This document shows positions 1 to 8,388 of a stretch of DNA of 33,005 nt, piece by piece. The notes beneath the pieces are model-generated. The model made no database searches. It was not told where the DNA came from and saw only the letters and a program-made list of their open reading frames with translations. The DNA comes from Treponema sp. (GTDB lineage: Bacteria > Spirochaetota > Spirochaetia > Treponematales > Treponemataceae). The stretch lies in the NCBI GenBank assembly GCA_024693915.1, contig JAILKG010000195.1, positions 1 through 33,005 of the forward strand. The letters run 5' to 3'. A program made the translations under genes and the position numbers. Numbering within the stretch: position 1 is the stretch's first letter; every line of letters starts with the position of its first letter.

Positions 1-860
1 ACCTGAGTTGAAGCAAAGTATTCGAAAACTTCGCCGATTTCGCTTCTCTGAAGGTTTCTAAGGTCATCTGCAAGGTTTGCGATGATACCAAAAGCAACGT
101 TCATCTCAAGAAGAAGGCGGAGAACGTGTTCCGGTTCAACAAGCTGGTTTGAATATTCTGATGGAGTGAGCCCAAGATATTCTGTGTAGATTTTTTCCAG
201 TTCTTCAGGATCTTTTACAATCATTGAAGGACCGTTGTAAGAACCAACCGGACCTGCAAGTTTTCCTACAAGCTGGTCAGAAAGTTCTTCAATGCGGAGA
301 ATTGATTTTCCAAGGCGGCTTACGAATTCAGCGATGCTCCAGCCAAAAGTGATTGGTACAGCGTGCTGACCGTGAGTTCGGCCAACCTGAGGAGTTGCGC
401 ATTCTCTTTCTGCAATGTCGCAGAGGTATTTTTCAAGCTGCTTCAATTCAGGAAGAACAACGTTTTTTGTAACGTCCCGCATTCGGCAGCTCAAAGCAGT
501 GTCAAGAATATCAACGGAGGTTGCACCCATGTGGATGTAAGGTCCGATTTCTGCGCTCACTTTTGTTTTCATTACATTTACAAGGGCGCGGATATTGTGC
601 TTTGTTTTTTCTTCTTCTGTGTAAACTTCTTCCGGATCAATTTTTTCTGCAACTTCGTCCAGATTTTTTGCGATTTCGTCTGTCAGACTTCCGCGGAGTT
701 TGAGGTGAGCTTTTACAAGAGCTGCTTCACATTTTGCACAAGAGCGGATGCTGGCTTCTTCAGAAATATATTTAGAAAGACCCTCAAAAACTGAGGCTTC
801 CGACAAAGAGTATCTGTGGTCGATACAAGAAAGGTTTTCAAAAATGTTTCGTGTTTCCAT
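1..860 (-). CDS. purB: Adenylosuccinate lyase, N-terminal part (runs off the window start)
   Basis: Reverse complement reads METRNIFENLSCIDHRYSLSEASVFEGLSKYISEEASIRSCAKCEAALVKAHLKLRGSLTDEIAKNLDEV...GPYIHMGATSVDILDTALSCRMRD...GRTHGQHAVPITFGWSIAEFVSRL...GPVGSYNG; fumarase/aspartase-superfamily motifs of PurB. Absent from the ORF track because it is open at the window edge. Confidence 0.88.
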   Translation of the reverse strand, partial: METRNIFENLSCIDHRYSLSEASVFEGLSKYISEEASIRSCAKCEAALVKAHLKLRGSLTDEIAKNLDEVAEKIDPEEVYTEEEKTKHNIRALVNVMKTKVSAEIGPYIHMGATSVDILDTALSCRMRDVTKNVVLPELKQLEKYLCDIAERECATPQVGRTHGQHAVPITFGWSIAEFVSRLGKSILRIEELSDQLVGKLAGPVGSYNGPSMIVKDPEELEKIYTEYLGLTPSEYSNQLVEPEHVLRLLLEMNVAFGIIANLADDLRNLQRSEIGEVFEYFASTQ

Positions 861-990
861 AAGATAAATTATACTGAAATTTATATATTGGGGCAATTAG
901 TGGAGATGGCACAATATCAGGGCAAACGCATTATGAATTCTATACATAAAAAAATTGGAATGGGGAAGCATGCCGCGGACAAAAAAGACT

Positions 991-1070
991 CTGTTTGTGG
1001 TTGCCGCGAAAGCGGCATACAATAGTACCTCAGCCACAAACAGCGTCTAGCGCATTAATGCGCGTTTTTT
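991..1070 (+). other. Structured interior of the MITE: nested stem with GAAA tetraloop, then a hairpin plus T6
   Basis: CTGTTTGTGG (991-1000) pairs with CCACAAACAG (1034-1043), enclosing TGCCGC-GAAA-GCGGCA (1002-1017). A 14-bp palindrome GCGCATTAATGCGC (1050-1063) is followed by GTTTTTT. Confidence 0.55.
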
Positions 1071-1132
1071 GGACCGTGGCAATGCCGACCAGAGCGCTTT
1101 TATTTGTAAAACATATTAATAATGCGTTTGCC
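1065..1132 (+). repeat. Dispersed 68-bp repeat, copy 1 (right end of the MITE)
   Basis: TTTTTTGGACCGTGGCAATGCCGACCAGAGCGCTTTTATTTGTAAAACATATTAATAATGCGTTTGCC; matches 14845-14912 with one mismatch. Confidence 0.95.
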
Positions 1133-1176
1133 CTGGCACAATATTGGCGCTACTTCCCCCCAGAATGTTTTTTCTA

Positions 1177-1182
1177 TATAAT
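1177..1182 (+). promoter_or_regulatory. Candidate -10 box (TATAAT) immediately upstream of argH
   Basis: TATAAT ends 8 nt before the ATG at 1191; no clear -35 box and no Shine-Dalgarno sequence. Confidence 0.35.
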
Positions 1183-1190
1183 TGTAACAT

Positions 1191-2594
1191 ATGGAACATG
1201 GTACAATTACTCAGGATAATCACGCAGCCTTGTGGCACGGTCGCTTTGAAGATGGCCCTGACGCAGCGGCAGTTGCTTTTGAAACTTCAATTCACGTTGA
1301 TGAAAGAATGGCTTTTGATGATATAAAGGGAAGTATTGCTCATGCAAAAATGCTTTCTAAATGCGGTATAATTTCCCAGGAAGAAATGAAGGCCATTGTT
1401 TCTGGTCTTGAATCCATCGAAAAGGATTTGCAGGACGGAAGCTTAAAAATTGACTACAGTGCGGAAGATATTCATTCTTTTATTGAAGCCACACTGACAG
1501 ACAGAATAGGTGAACCGGGCAAAAAAGTTCATACAGGCAGAAGCCGAAACGATCAGATTGCTTTGGACGAAAGGCTTTATCTTTGCCGTTTTATTCCTGA
1601 TATGCAGAACAGACTAAAAACTCTTGTATCTGCCCTTGTTCAGATTTCTGAAAAGCACAAAGCCGACATTATGCCTGGCTTTACCCACATGCAGCACGCT
1701 CAGCCGGTAACTTTGGCTCATCATCTTTGTGCATGGAGCTGGATGCTTGTTCGAGACTACGGACGCCTTGAAGACGCTTTAAAGAGAATTAAAAAATCGC
1801 CTATTGGTTCTGGCGCTCTTGCGGGAAGCGGTCTGCCTTTGGATAGAGAATACGAAGCCAGTCTTCTGGGCTTTGACCAGATTACAGAGAACTCTATGGA
1901 CAGCGTTTCCGACAGGGATTACTGCATCGAAGTTGCTTCTGCTTTGAGCCTTGTTCAGATGCACCTTTCCCGCTTTTGCGAAGAGGTAGTTCTCTGGTCT
2001 ACAACTGAATTCGGTTTTATCAATTTGAGCGAAAAGTGGTCCACCGGTTCTTCCATTATGCCTCAGAAAAAGAATCCTGATTTTGCAGAACTTATTCGCG
2101 GACGCACAGGCCGGGTTTACGGTGATCTGATTGCTCTTTTAACAATGATGAAGGCGCTTCCACTTTCCTATGACCGGGATATGCAGGAAGACAAGCAGAG
2201 TCTTTTTGAGGCTTGTGACACAGTTCTTTCATGCGTGCAGATTTTTACCTACATGATTTCCAGTGCAGACTGGAACACTTCAAAAATGAAGGATGCCTGC
2301 CAGGACGGATTTTTGAATGCCACTGATGTTGCAGATTATCTTGTTCGCAAGGGCTTGCCTTTCAGAACAGCACACGGAGTTAGTGCAAGAAGTGTTCGCA
2401 TGGCAATTGACCGGGGCTGTCGGCTTGAAGATCTTTCTTTGGAAGATTTTCGTTCTTTGAGCGATTTGATTGAAAAGGATATTTTTGATGTAATTCCACC
2501 AGAGAAGTGCGTTAATGCAAGAAGCACTGCGGGAGGTCCGGCTGCTTCTTCTGTGGAAAAACAGCTTTCTGCCTTAAAGGAATTCTGCAAATAA
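1191..2594 (+). CDS. argH: Argininosuccinate lyase
   Basis: 467 aa; LWHGRFEDGP, HTGRSRNDQ, GFTHMQHAQPVTLAHHL, signature GSSIMPQKKNPD. Confidence 0.95.
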   Translation: MEHGTITQDNHAALWHGRFEDGPDAAAVAFETSIHVDERMAFDDIKGSIAHAKMLSKCGIISQEEMKAIVSGLESIEKDLQDGSLKIDYSAEDIHSFIEATLTDRIGEPGKKVHTGRSRNDQIALDERLYLCRFIPDMQNRLKTLVSALVQISEKHKADIMPGFTHMQHAQPVTLAHHLCAWSWMLVRDYGRLEDALKRIKKSPIGSGALAGSGLPLDREYEASLLGFDQITENSMDSVSDRDYCIEVASALSLVQMHLSRFCEEVVLWSTTEFGFINLSEKWSTGSSIMPQKKNPDFAELIRGRTGRVYGDLIALLTMMKALPLSYDRDMQEDKQSLFEACDTVLSCVQIFTYMISSADWNTSKMKDACQDGFLNATDVADYLVRKGLPFRTAHGVSARSVRMAIDRGCRLEDLSLEDFRSLSDLIEKDIFDVIPPEKCVNARSTAGGPAASSVEKQLSALKEFCK

Positions 2595-2709
2595 TTTTGT
2601 ATATAATGACCGATTTTTTCTGATTTTTCAGGCAATACCGGCATTTATAAATCTTTAAAAAAAGGCAGGAATTTCTGAAGGAACTTTTTTCTGAGGAAAT
2701 TTTGCCAAA

Positions 2710-3525
2710 TTGGAGAAAAAAATGAAAAAAATTGCTGTAATTGCTCTTGCAATTCTTGCGTCGGGTCTTTTGTTCAGTTGTAAAAAAGCTGTAAAAGAAG
2801 ACAATTCTCTGGAAGATATTAAAAAACGCGGCGTTTTTATTCTTGGTCTTGATGATTCATTTCCACCACTTGGATACCGTGATGAAGACAGCAATATCGT
2901 AGGTTATGATATTGATCTGGCTAAAGAAGTAAGCAAGCGTCTTGGACTTGAATTTAAGGCTCAGCCAATTGACTGGGATGCAAAGGAAATGGAACTTTCT
3001 ACAGGAAAAATTGACTGTATCTGGAACGGTTTTACAATCACAAAAGAAAGAGAAGAAGCACTTTCTTTTACAAAACCTTATTTGAACAATGAACAGGTTC
3101 TTGTTGTAAGAAATAACAGCGGAATTAAGTCTTTGAGCGACGCTGCCGGAAAAGTTGTAGGTATTCAGAGTGGATCCAGTGCTCAGGAAGCAGTTGAAGA
3201 AAACAAGACTTTTGCAGATTCTCTTAAAAATATCGTATTCTTTAAGGAAAATGTAACTGCTTTGAATGACCTTGAAATGGGTGGTGTTGATGGCGTTGTA
3301 ATGGACAGCGTTGTTGCAGCTTTTGATATTACTGTTTCTTCAAAGCCTCTCAATATTGTTCCTGAAGTTCTTGCTAACGAAGCTTATGGTGTTGCTTTCA
3401 GAAAAGAAGATGTAAAACTTCGCGATGAAGTTCAGAAAATCCTTGAAGAAATGGAAGCAGACGGAACTGTAGAAGCAATTAGTGAGAAATGGTTCGGCCG
3501 GAACATCAGCGTAATCGGAAAATAA
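2710..3525 (+). CDS. Polar amino-acid ABC transporter substrate-binding lipoprotein (SBP_bac_3 type)
   Basis: 271 aa; lipobox-like LASGLLFSC; GVFILGLDDSFPPLGYRDEDSNIVGYDIDLAKEVSKRLG...EKWFGRNISVIGK. Confidence 0.9.
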   Translation: MEKKMKKIAVIALAILASGLLFSCKKAVKEDNSLEDIKKRGVFILGLDDSFPPLGYRDEDSNIVGYDIDLAKEVSKRLGLEFKAQPIDWDAKEMELSTGKIDCIWNGFTITKEREEALSFTKPYLNNEQVLVVRNNSGIKSLSDAAGKVVGIQSGSSAQEAVEENKTFADSLKNIVFFKENVTALNDLEMGGVDGVVMDSVVAAFDITVSSKPLNIVPEVLANEAYGVAFRKEDVKLRDEVQKILEEMEADGTVEAISEKWFGRNISVIGK

Positions 3526-3578
3526 ACCATTTTTACGCAGTTCTAACCAGAAAGTCCTACCGGGACTTTCTGGACGCG
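3491..3578 (+). repeat. 88-bp direct repeat copy 1 (3' end of the SBP gene plus hairpin)
   Basis: Compared by eye with 3642-3729: 5 mismatches in 88 positions, no gaps. Contains CCAGAAAGTCC-TACCG-GGACTTTCTGG (3547-3573). Confidence 0.92.
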
Positions 3579-3587
3579 GATAAAGGA

Positions 3588-3629
3588 AGAGGCTAAAACG
3601 ACCCTGGCGGCTCGTTTTTTAACGCCTCT
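3588..3629 (+). other. Inverted repeat / hairpin between the two 88-bp repeats
   Basis: AGAGGC(T)AAAACGA ... TCGTTTTTTAAC GCCTCT. Confidence 0.6.
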
Positions 3630-3641
3630 ACGATATGCGCG

Positions 3642-3729
3642 GGTTCGGCCGCAACATCAGCGTAATCGGAAAATAAACCGTTTTTACGCAGTTCTGATCA
3701 GAAAGTTCTACCGGGACTTTCTGGACGCG
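3642..3729 (+). repeat. 88-bp direct repeat copy 2, just upstream of the permease gene
   Basis: Repeats the SBP C-terminal codons FGRNISVIGK-stop (one synonymous change) and the same hairpin, with a C-to-T change that keeps pairing as G-U. Confidence 0.92.
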
Positions 3730-3753
3730 AAAATAAAATATCTGGAGTCAAGT

Positions 3754-4428
3754 GTGAGCGAAAAATATGTAAAAATGCTTAAGGCTATGCTTAATGGTTC
3801 GATAACTTCTATTGAAGTTTTCTTTTTAACTCTCATATTTTCTGTTCCACTGGCTCTTTTGATTTGCGGCGGGCGAATGAGCAGGGCAAAAGTGCTCTCC
3901 TGGATTACCCGCATTTTTCTGCTTATAATCAGGGGAACTCCCCTTATGCTTGAGCTGCTGGTTGTTTATTTTGGACCAGCACTTTTTGTCCGCTGGCTTA
4001 AAAGTTTTGGAATTGAGGCAACAAGCTGGAACCGCTTTACTGCCGCAATCGTTGCTCTTTCAGTAAATTATGCCTGCTACTTTGCAGAAATCTACCGTGG
4101 AGGAATTGAATCTATTCCCCGGGGACAGTACGAGGCAGGCAAGGTTTTAGGTTATACTCCTTCACAGACATTTTTTAGAATTATTATTCCCCAGGTTGTA
4201 AAGCGCATTATGCCAGCCATGGGAAATGAAGTTATTACTCTTGTAAAAGACACTGCTCTTGTTTCCGTTATCGGTGTGGCCGAGCTTTTGATGGTTGCAA
4301 AGGAAAGACAGAGCGCTCTTTTTTCTTTTACCCCTCTTTTTATTGCTGGTGTTTTTTATTTTGTTATGAACTGGTTTGTTACAATGGGATTTTCAAAATT
4401 AGAGAAAAAACTTTCTTATTATAATTAG
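3754..4428 (+). CDS. Amino-acid ABC transporter permease
   Basis: 224 aa, GTG start with TCTGGAG upstream; TRIFLLIIRGTPLMLELLVVYF and EAGKVLGYTPSQTFFRIIIPQ (EAA loop). Confidence 0.92.
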   Translation: MSEKYVKMLKAMLNGSITSIEVFFLTLIFSVPLALLICGGRMSRAKVLSWITRIFLLIIRGTPLMLELLVVYFGPALFVRWLKSFGIEATSWNRFTAAIVALSVNYACYFAEIYRGGIESIPRGQYEAGKVLGYTPSQTFFRIIIPQVVKRIMPAMGNEVITLVKDTALVSVIGVAELLMVAKERQSALFSFTPLFIAGVFYFVMNWFVTMGFSKLEKKLSYYN

Positions 4429-4536
4429 TTATAAATGGTCTAATTCTTGGTTCAAAAAAAGATAAATTTGGCGAAAGTGGGGATACGATAAAAAAAGTTC
4501 TCTGCGTAAGCATGACGACTTTTCAGGGAAATTATT

Positions 4537-5286
4537 ATGGAAGCAGTTATTAAAGTTTCTGGACTAAAAAAATCTTTTAATGGTGTTGAAATTATCAAGG
4601 GAATTGATTTTTCCCTGCCTAAAGGAAAGGTTCTTGGAATTATAGGGCCTTCTGGAAGCGGAAAATCCACTGTTCTTCGCTGCTTAAGTCAGCTTGAAAA
4701 GGTAGACGGGGGAAGTATAGAAATTTGCGGACAGACACTTGTAAAGAAGGGTCTATACTGTTCAAAGCAGGAAGCAAGAAAAATTGCACTTTCTTCCGGG
4801 CTTGTTTTTCAGAATTTTAACCTTTTTCCTCATATGAGCGTTTTGAAAAACATAATGGATCCTCAGATTCATGTTTTGAAAAAATCCAAAGAAGAAGCCA
4901 GAGAAACTGCTTTAAAACTCCTGGACAGAATGAATTTGAGCGAGAGAGTAGATTATTATCCCTGCCAGCTTTCAGGTGGTCAGCAGCAGAGGGTGAGCAT
5001 TGCAAGAGCTCTTGCATTAAATCCCCAGGTTCTTTTCTTTGATGAGCCTACAAGCGCTCTTGACCCGGAGCTTACAGGGGAAATTTTAAGCGTAATTAAA
5101 GATTTAGCCAGCGAAAAGATGACAATGATAATTGTAACCCACGAAATGGCTTTTGCCAGGGATACAAGTGACCATATAATTTTTATGGACGGCGGCGTAA
5201 TTGTTGAAGAAGGCCAGCCGGTAGATGTTATTTCAAATCCAAAACAGGAAAGAACAAAACTTTTCCTTTCCCGCTTTTCAAGCTGA
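4537..5286 (+). CDS. Amino-acid ABC transporter ATP-binding protein (GlnQ-like)
   Basis: 249 aa; Walker [10 protein letters not shown], signature [15 protein letters not shown], Walker [15 protein letters not shown]. Confidence 0.95.
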   Translation: MEAVIKVSGLKKSFNGVEIIKGIDFSLPKGKVLGIIGPSGSGKSTVLRCLSQLEKVDGGSIEICGQTLVKKGLYCSKQEARKIALSSGLVFQNFNLFPHMSVLKNIMDPQIHVLKKSKEEARETALKLLDRMNLSERVDYYPCQLSGGQQQRVSIARALALNPQVLFFDEPTSALDPELTGEILSVIKDLASEKMTMIIVTHEMAFARDTSDHIIFMDGGVIVEEGQPVDVISNPKQERTKLFLSRFSS

Positions 5287-5304
5287 TAAAAATGATAAAC
5301 AGGG

Positions 5305-5329
5305 CGCCTGTGTAAGGCGATTTTTTTTT
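5305..5329 (+). terminator. Rho-independent terminator after the ABC operon
   Basis: CGCCT-GTGTA-AGGCG followed by A and a 9-T tract. Confidence 0.75.
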
Positions 5330-5367
5330 GTTCTTACCTTTTTAAGAAAGTTCAGGAAAAATTGATT

Positions 5368-7308
5368 TTATGCCTGGTGAACCTGATATTCACCGCTTAA
5401 AAGCTTTTGCAGGAAGATTTCTTTTTGTAAAGGTTTTCCAAAAAGATAGCCCTGAAGACGCTGACAGCCAATTTTCTTTAAGAAATCATAAGCTTCCTGG
5501 GTTTCTACACCTTCGGTTAAAGTTTCCATTCCGATTCTTTTGGCCAGTTCTATGATGCTGGTAAGAATTGGCTGAGTTTTCTGATTATCAGAAAAGTGGG
5601 AAAGAAACTTCATATCAATTTTCATTGTATCAAAAGAAAAATCTTTCAGAACGTTTAAGCCGGAATAGCCGGAACCAAAATCATCAAGCCATAGAGAAAA
5701 GCCCTTTGCCCTAAAGTCTTCAATGGATTCTTTCAGGCTGGAATCTTCGTCTGTAAGGGCGCTTTCCGTTATTTCGATGTGGATGTCATCCTTGTTAATA
5801 TTGTATTTTTTAATAAAATCAGAAATTTCATTCACAGGATTACCCAGTTGAAAATCAAGACGGGAAAAATTGACGGAGATTGGGAATGAAGGATAATTGT
5901 TTTTGTGAGATTTTTCTATATCCTGGCAGACGGTTTCAAGAATGTACATATCAAGTTTGTGAATCTGATGGTATTCTTCAAGAACCGGAATAAAGGTTGC
6001 AGGGGCAAGGAATCCGTGGATTGGATCATTCCAGCGGGCAAGAGCTTCCGCTCCGCAAACTTTTCCGTCTTCAGCCCAAATAACAGGCTGGTAATAAACT
6101 TCAATGTCGCCCTTTTTAAGGGCGTTATCTATATTGTTGATGATGTACTGTTTAACCTTAAATTCCCGGTTCATTTCCCGGTTGTATTCTGCAATGTTTT
6201 GAAAGTAGTTTTTTTTGATTGAAATACAGGCGTATCTGGCGCAGTCCAGAGCAACACTAGGGTCAATAAGGCGGTCTGCAGGCATGTAGAGACCGCATTT
6301 TAAGCCTAGAGAAACTCCGTTTTCTTCTTCTTGAATTCTTTCTTTGAAGGTATTGATTTTTGCTTCCAGACCGTCAATTTTGGAAAGCGAGATAAAGTGG
6401 TCGTCGGAAAAGCGGGCTATCAGGTCGTCGTTAAAAACTTCTTCCATAATTTTTGCAACTTTGCGCAAAAAGTTATTTCCTGCTCTAAAACCGTGTCTTT
6501 CATTGTAGTTTTTAAAATTTTCAATATCCGTGTAAACAAAGCGCAGGGTTGAAATATCTACACTTTCATCAGAAATTGTTTTTATAGCATGACGCTGAAA
6601 AGAGTCAAGGTTAGAAAGTTTTGTAAGTTCATCTTTTAAGGATTTGTCCCGCAGATAAATTGTGAGTTTTTCAAGATTTTCATTTTTTGTTGCTTCTATA
6701 CAGCGCTGGTGGTGAATATTTATTCCTGTCATCAGCAGGGCAATCCACATTGTAGCAGAATTTATCAAAATGCTGAGGGAAATGGTTCCAAAGCGTCTTT
6801 GCAGATGGTAATAGATAGCAAAAGAAAGGGTGAGGAAAATAAAATGATTGATTGGATGCCAGACTAAAAGGCTAAGGCAGAGGGTTTCCATTGTAAGAAA
6901 TGCAAAAACCTGACCGCTTTTATCGTAGCTGTTGTAGGAAATGTAGAGTCCAAAAGCGATTGCCACTATTGAGAAGAAAAGTCTGAGTCCAGAACCGATT
7001 ATTTTATTTTTGATCTTTCCCTTTATGTATAGAAGTGAATAAATCAGAATAGAAACGGAGGTGACCAGAAGGATAATGTAGGAAATAATGTGGTTAATAA
7101 TCCAGGTTTCTGATAATTTTCTGTCTCTGGTTACATTGCCTGAAAAAACAAAAATCAGCATAAAAATTTCCAGAATGGAAATTACTGTACTGAGATAAAT
7201 ACTGGAGCGGACATTAGACATAAAAAGATAGTCTTTTACATAAGGTGTATAGAAAAGTCCGGGAAAGTGATTTTTTATTCTTGTTTTATGTTTAGAAAAT
7301 AAATTCAT
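5368..7308 (-). CDS. Membrane-anchored GGDEF(degenerate)-EAL protein, probable c-di-GMP phosphodiesterase
   Basis: 646 aa; several N-terminal TM segments; GGDEF position reads ARFSDDHF; EAL domain VYYQPVIWAEDGKVCGAEALARW, ITESAL, WLDDFGSGYSGLNVL, TLTEGVET intact. Confidence 0.9.
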   Translation of the reverse strand: MNLFSKHKTRIKNHFPGLFYTPYVKDYLFMSNVRSSIYLSTVISILEIFMLIFVFSGNVTRDRKLSETWIINHIISYIILLVTSVSILIYSLLYIKGKIKNKIIGSGLRLFFSIVAIAFGLYISYNSYDKSGQVFAFLTMETLCLSLLVWHPINHFIFLTLSFAIYYHLQRRFGTISLSILINSATMWIALLMTGINIHHQRCIEATKNENLEKLTIYLRDKSLKDELTKLSNLDSFQRHAIKTISDESVDISTLRFVYTDIENFKNYNERHGFRAGNNFLRKVAKIMEEVFNDDLIARFSDDHFISLSKIDGLEAKINTFKERIQEEENGVSLGLKCGLYMPADRLIDPSVALDCARYACISIKKNYFQNIAEYNREMNREFKVKQYIINNIDNALKKGDIEVYYQPVIWAEDGKVCGAEALARWNDPIHGFLAPATFIPVLEEYHQIHKLDMYILETVCQDIEKSHKNNYPSFPISVNFSRLDFQLGNPVNEISDFIKKYNINKDDIHIEITESALTDEDSSLKESIEDFRAKGFSLWLDDFGSGYSGLNVLKDFSFDTMKIDMKFLSHFSDNQKTQPILTSIIELAKRIGMETLTEGVETQEAYDFLKKIGCQRLQGYLFGKPLQKEIFLQKLLSGEYQVHQA

Positions 7309-7447
7309 TTTTTTACCGTTTCTTAAATTATAACTCTCTAAGAGATAAAAAACAAATTAATTCATGCTATGATTTTTTGAATTTTTTTTATATATTTAAC
7401 TTAAAAAATGTTTCTGGGCGTGAAGGCGTCAGTAAAAAAGGTAAAAG

Positions 7448-8296
7448 ATGAAAAAAGGACTTGTACTTGAAGGCGGAGCTATGAGAGGTATGTTTACCTC
7501 TGGAGTTCTGGATGTTTTTTTGGAGAATGGACTTGTTTTTGACGGAGCAATAGGAGTTTCCGCAGGGGCAACTTTTGGTTGCAATTATAAATCCAGACAA
7601 ATAGGGCGGGCCATACGATACAACAAAAAGTATTCAAAGAACTGGAGATATTGTTCCCTGCGTTCCCTGATTTTTACCGGGGATTTGTATGGAGCTGATT
7701 TTTGCTACAATAAAATTCCAAATGAACTGGATTATTACGACCTGGAAAGCTACAGAAAAAATCCCATGAAGTTTTTTGTGGTAGCCAGCGACTGTAAGAC
7801 TGGAAAAGCTGTTTACAAAGAACTTCCCCTGTGCGATAAAAATGAACTTGAATGGATGAGGGCCAGCGCTTCCATGCCTCTTGCAAGCCGGGTGGTAAAA
7901 GTTGACGGCTATCAGCTTTTGGACGGAGGAATTACAGATTCCATTCCCCTGGAAAAGTTTGAAAGCATGGGCTATGAAAAAAATGTGGTAATCCTTACTC
8001 AGGAAAAGGAATACAGAAAGGAAAAGAATTCTCTGATGCCTTTGATACGCCTTTTTCTGAAAAAATATCCCCTTCTGGTAAAGGCTATGGAAGAAAGGCA
8101 TTTGATGTACAACCGGGAAAAGGATTTTGTTTTTGAAGAAGAAAAGAAGGGAAAGTGCCTGGTAATCTGTCCGGATGAAAGTCTGGGAATAAGCAGAACG
8201 GAAAAAAATCCTGACGAACTTGAGAGAGTTTATCAGGAAGGAAGAAGGAAGGGCGAAGAAGTTCTTGAGAAGGTGAAGGAATTTCTGGAAGGATAG
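7448..8296 (+). CDS. Patatin-like phospholipase family protein
   Basis: 282 aa; LVLEGGAMRGMFTSGVLD (oxyanion motif), GVSAG (GXSXG), LLDGGITDSIP (DGG). Confidence 0.92.
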   Translation: MKKGLVLEGGAMRGMFTSGVLDVFLENGLVFDGAIGVSAGATFGCNYKSRQIGRAIRYNKKYSKNWRYCSLRSLIFTGDLYGADFCYNKIPNELDYYDLESYRKNPMKFFVVASDCKTGKAVYKELPLCDKNELEWMRASASMPLASRVVKVDGYQLLDGGITDSIPLEKFESMGYEKNVVILTQEKEYRKEKNSLMPLIRLFLKKYPLLVKAMEERHLMYNREKDFVFEEEKKGKCLVICPDESLGISRTEKNPDELERVYQEGRRKGEEVLEKVKEFLEG

Positions 8297-8332
8297 CTTT
8301 GAAAAAGCCTTTTGCGCCGGCGCGTGTAAGGG

Positions 8333-8388
8333 TTGCGGTCTAAAAAGCTGACTGAAGCGAAAGCGTAAGGAAGTTTTTTAGACCGCAA
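8333..8388. other. Long hairpin downstream of the patatin gene
   Basis: TTGCGGTCTAAAAA (8333-8346) perfectly inverted at 8375-8388 (TTTTTAGACCGCAA); further out CTTTTGCGCCGG and CCGGCAAAG partly pair. Confidence 0.75.

Larger units (their letters stand above)
918..1135. mobile_element. MITE-like element: 17-bp perfect terminal inverted repeats, 9-bp target-site duplication
   Basis: CAGGGCAAACGCATTAT at 918-934 is the exact reverse complement of ATAATGCGTTTGCCCTG at 1119-1135. GCACAATAT directly flanks both ends (909-917 and 1136-1144; 11 bp TGGCACAATAT if the right end is drawn at 1133). No transposase ORF inside. Confidence 0.85.

Noticed and set aside
2600-2710. Riboswitch in the leader of the amino-acid ABC operon
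   Set aside because: No recognisable conserved riboswitch core or strong hairpin/terminator pair in the leader.
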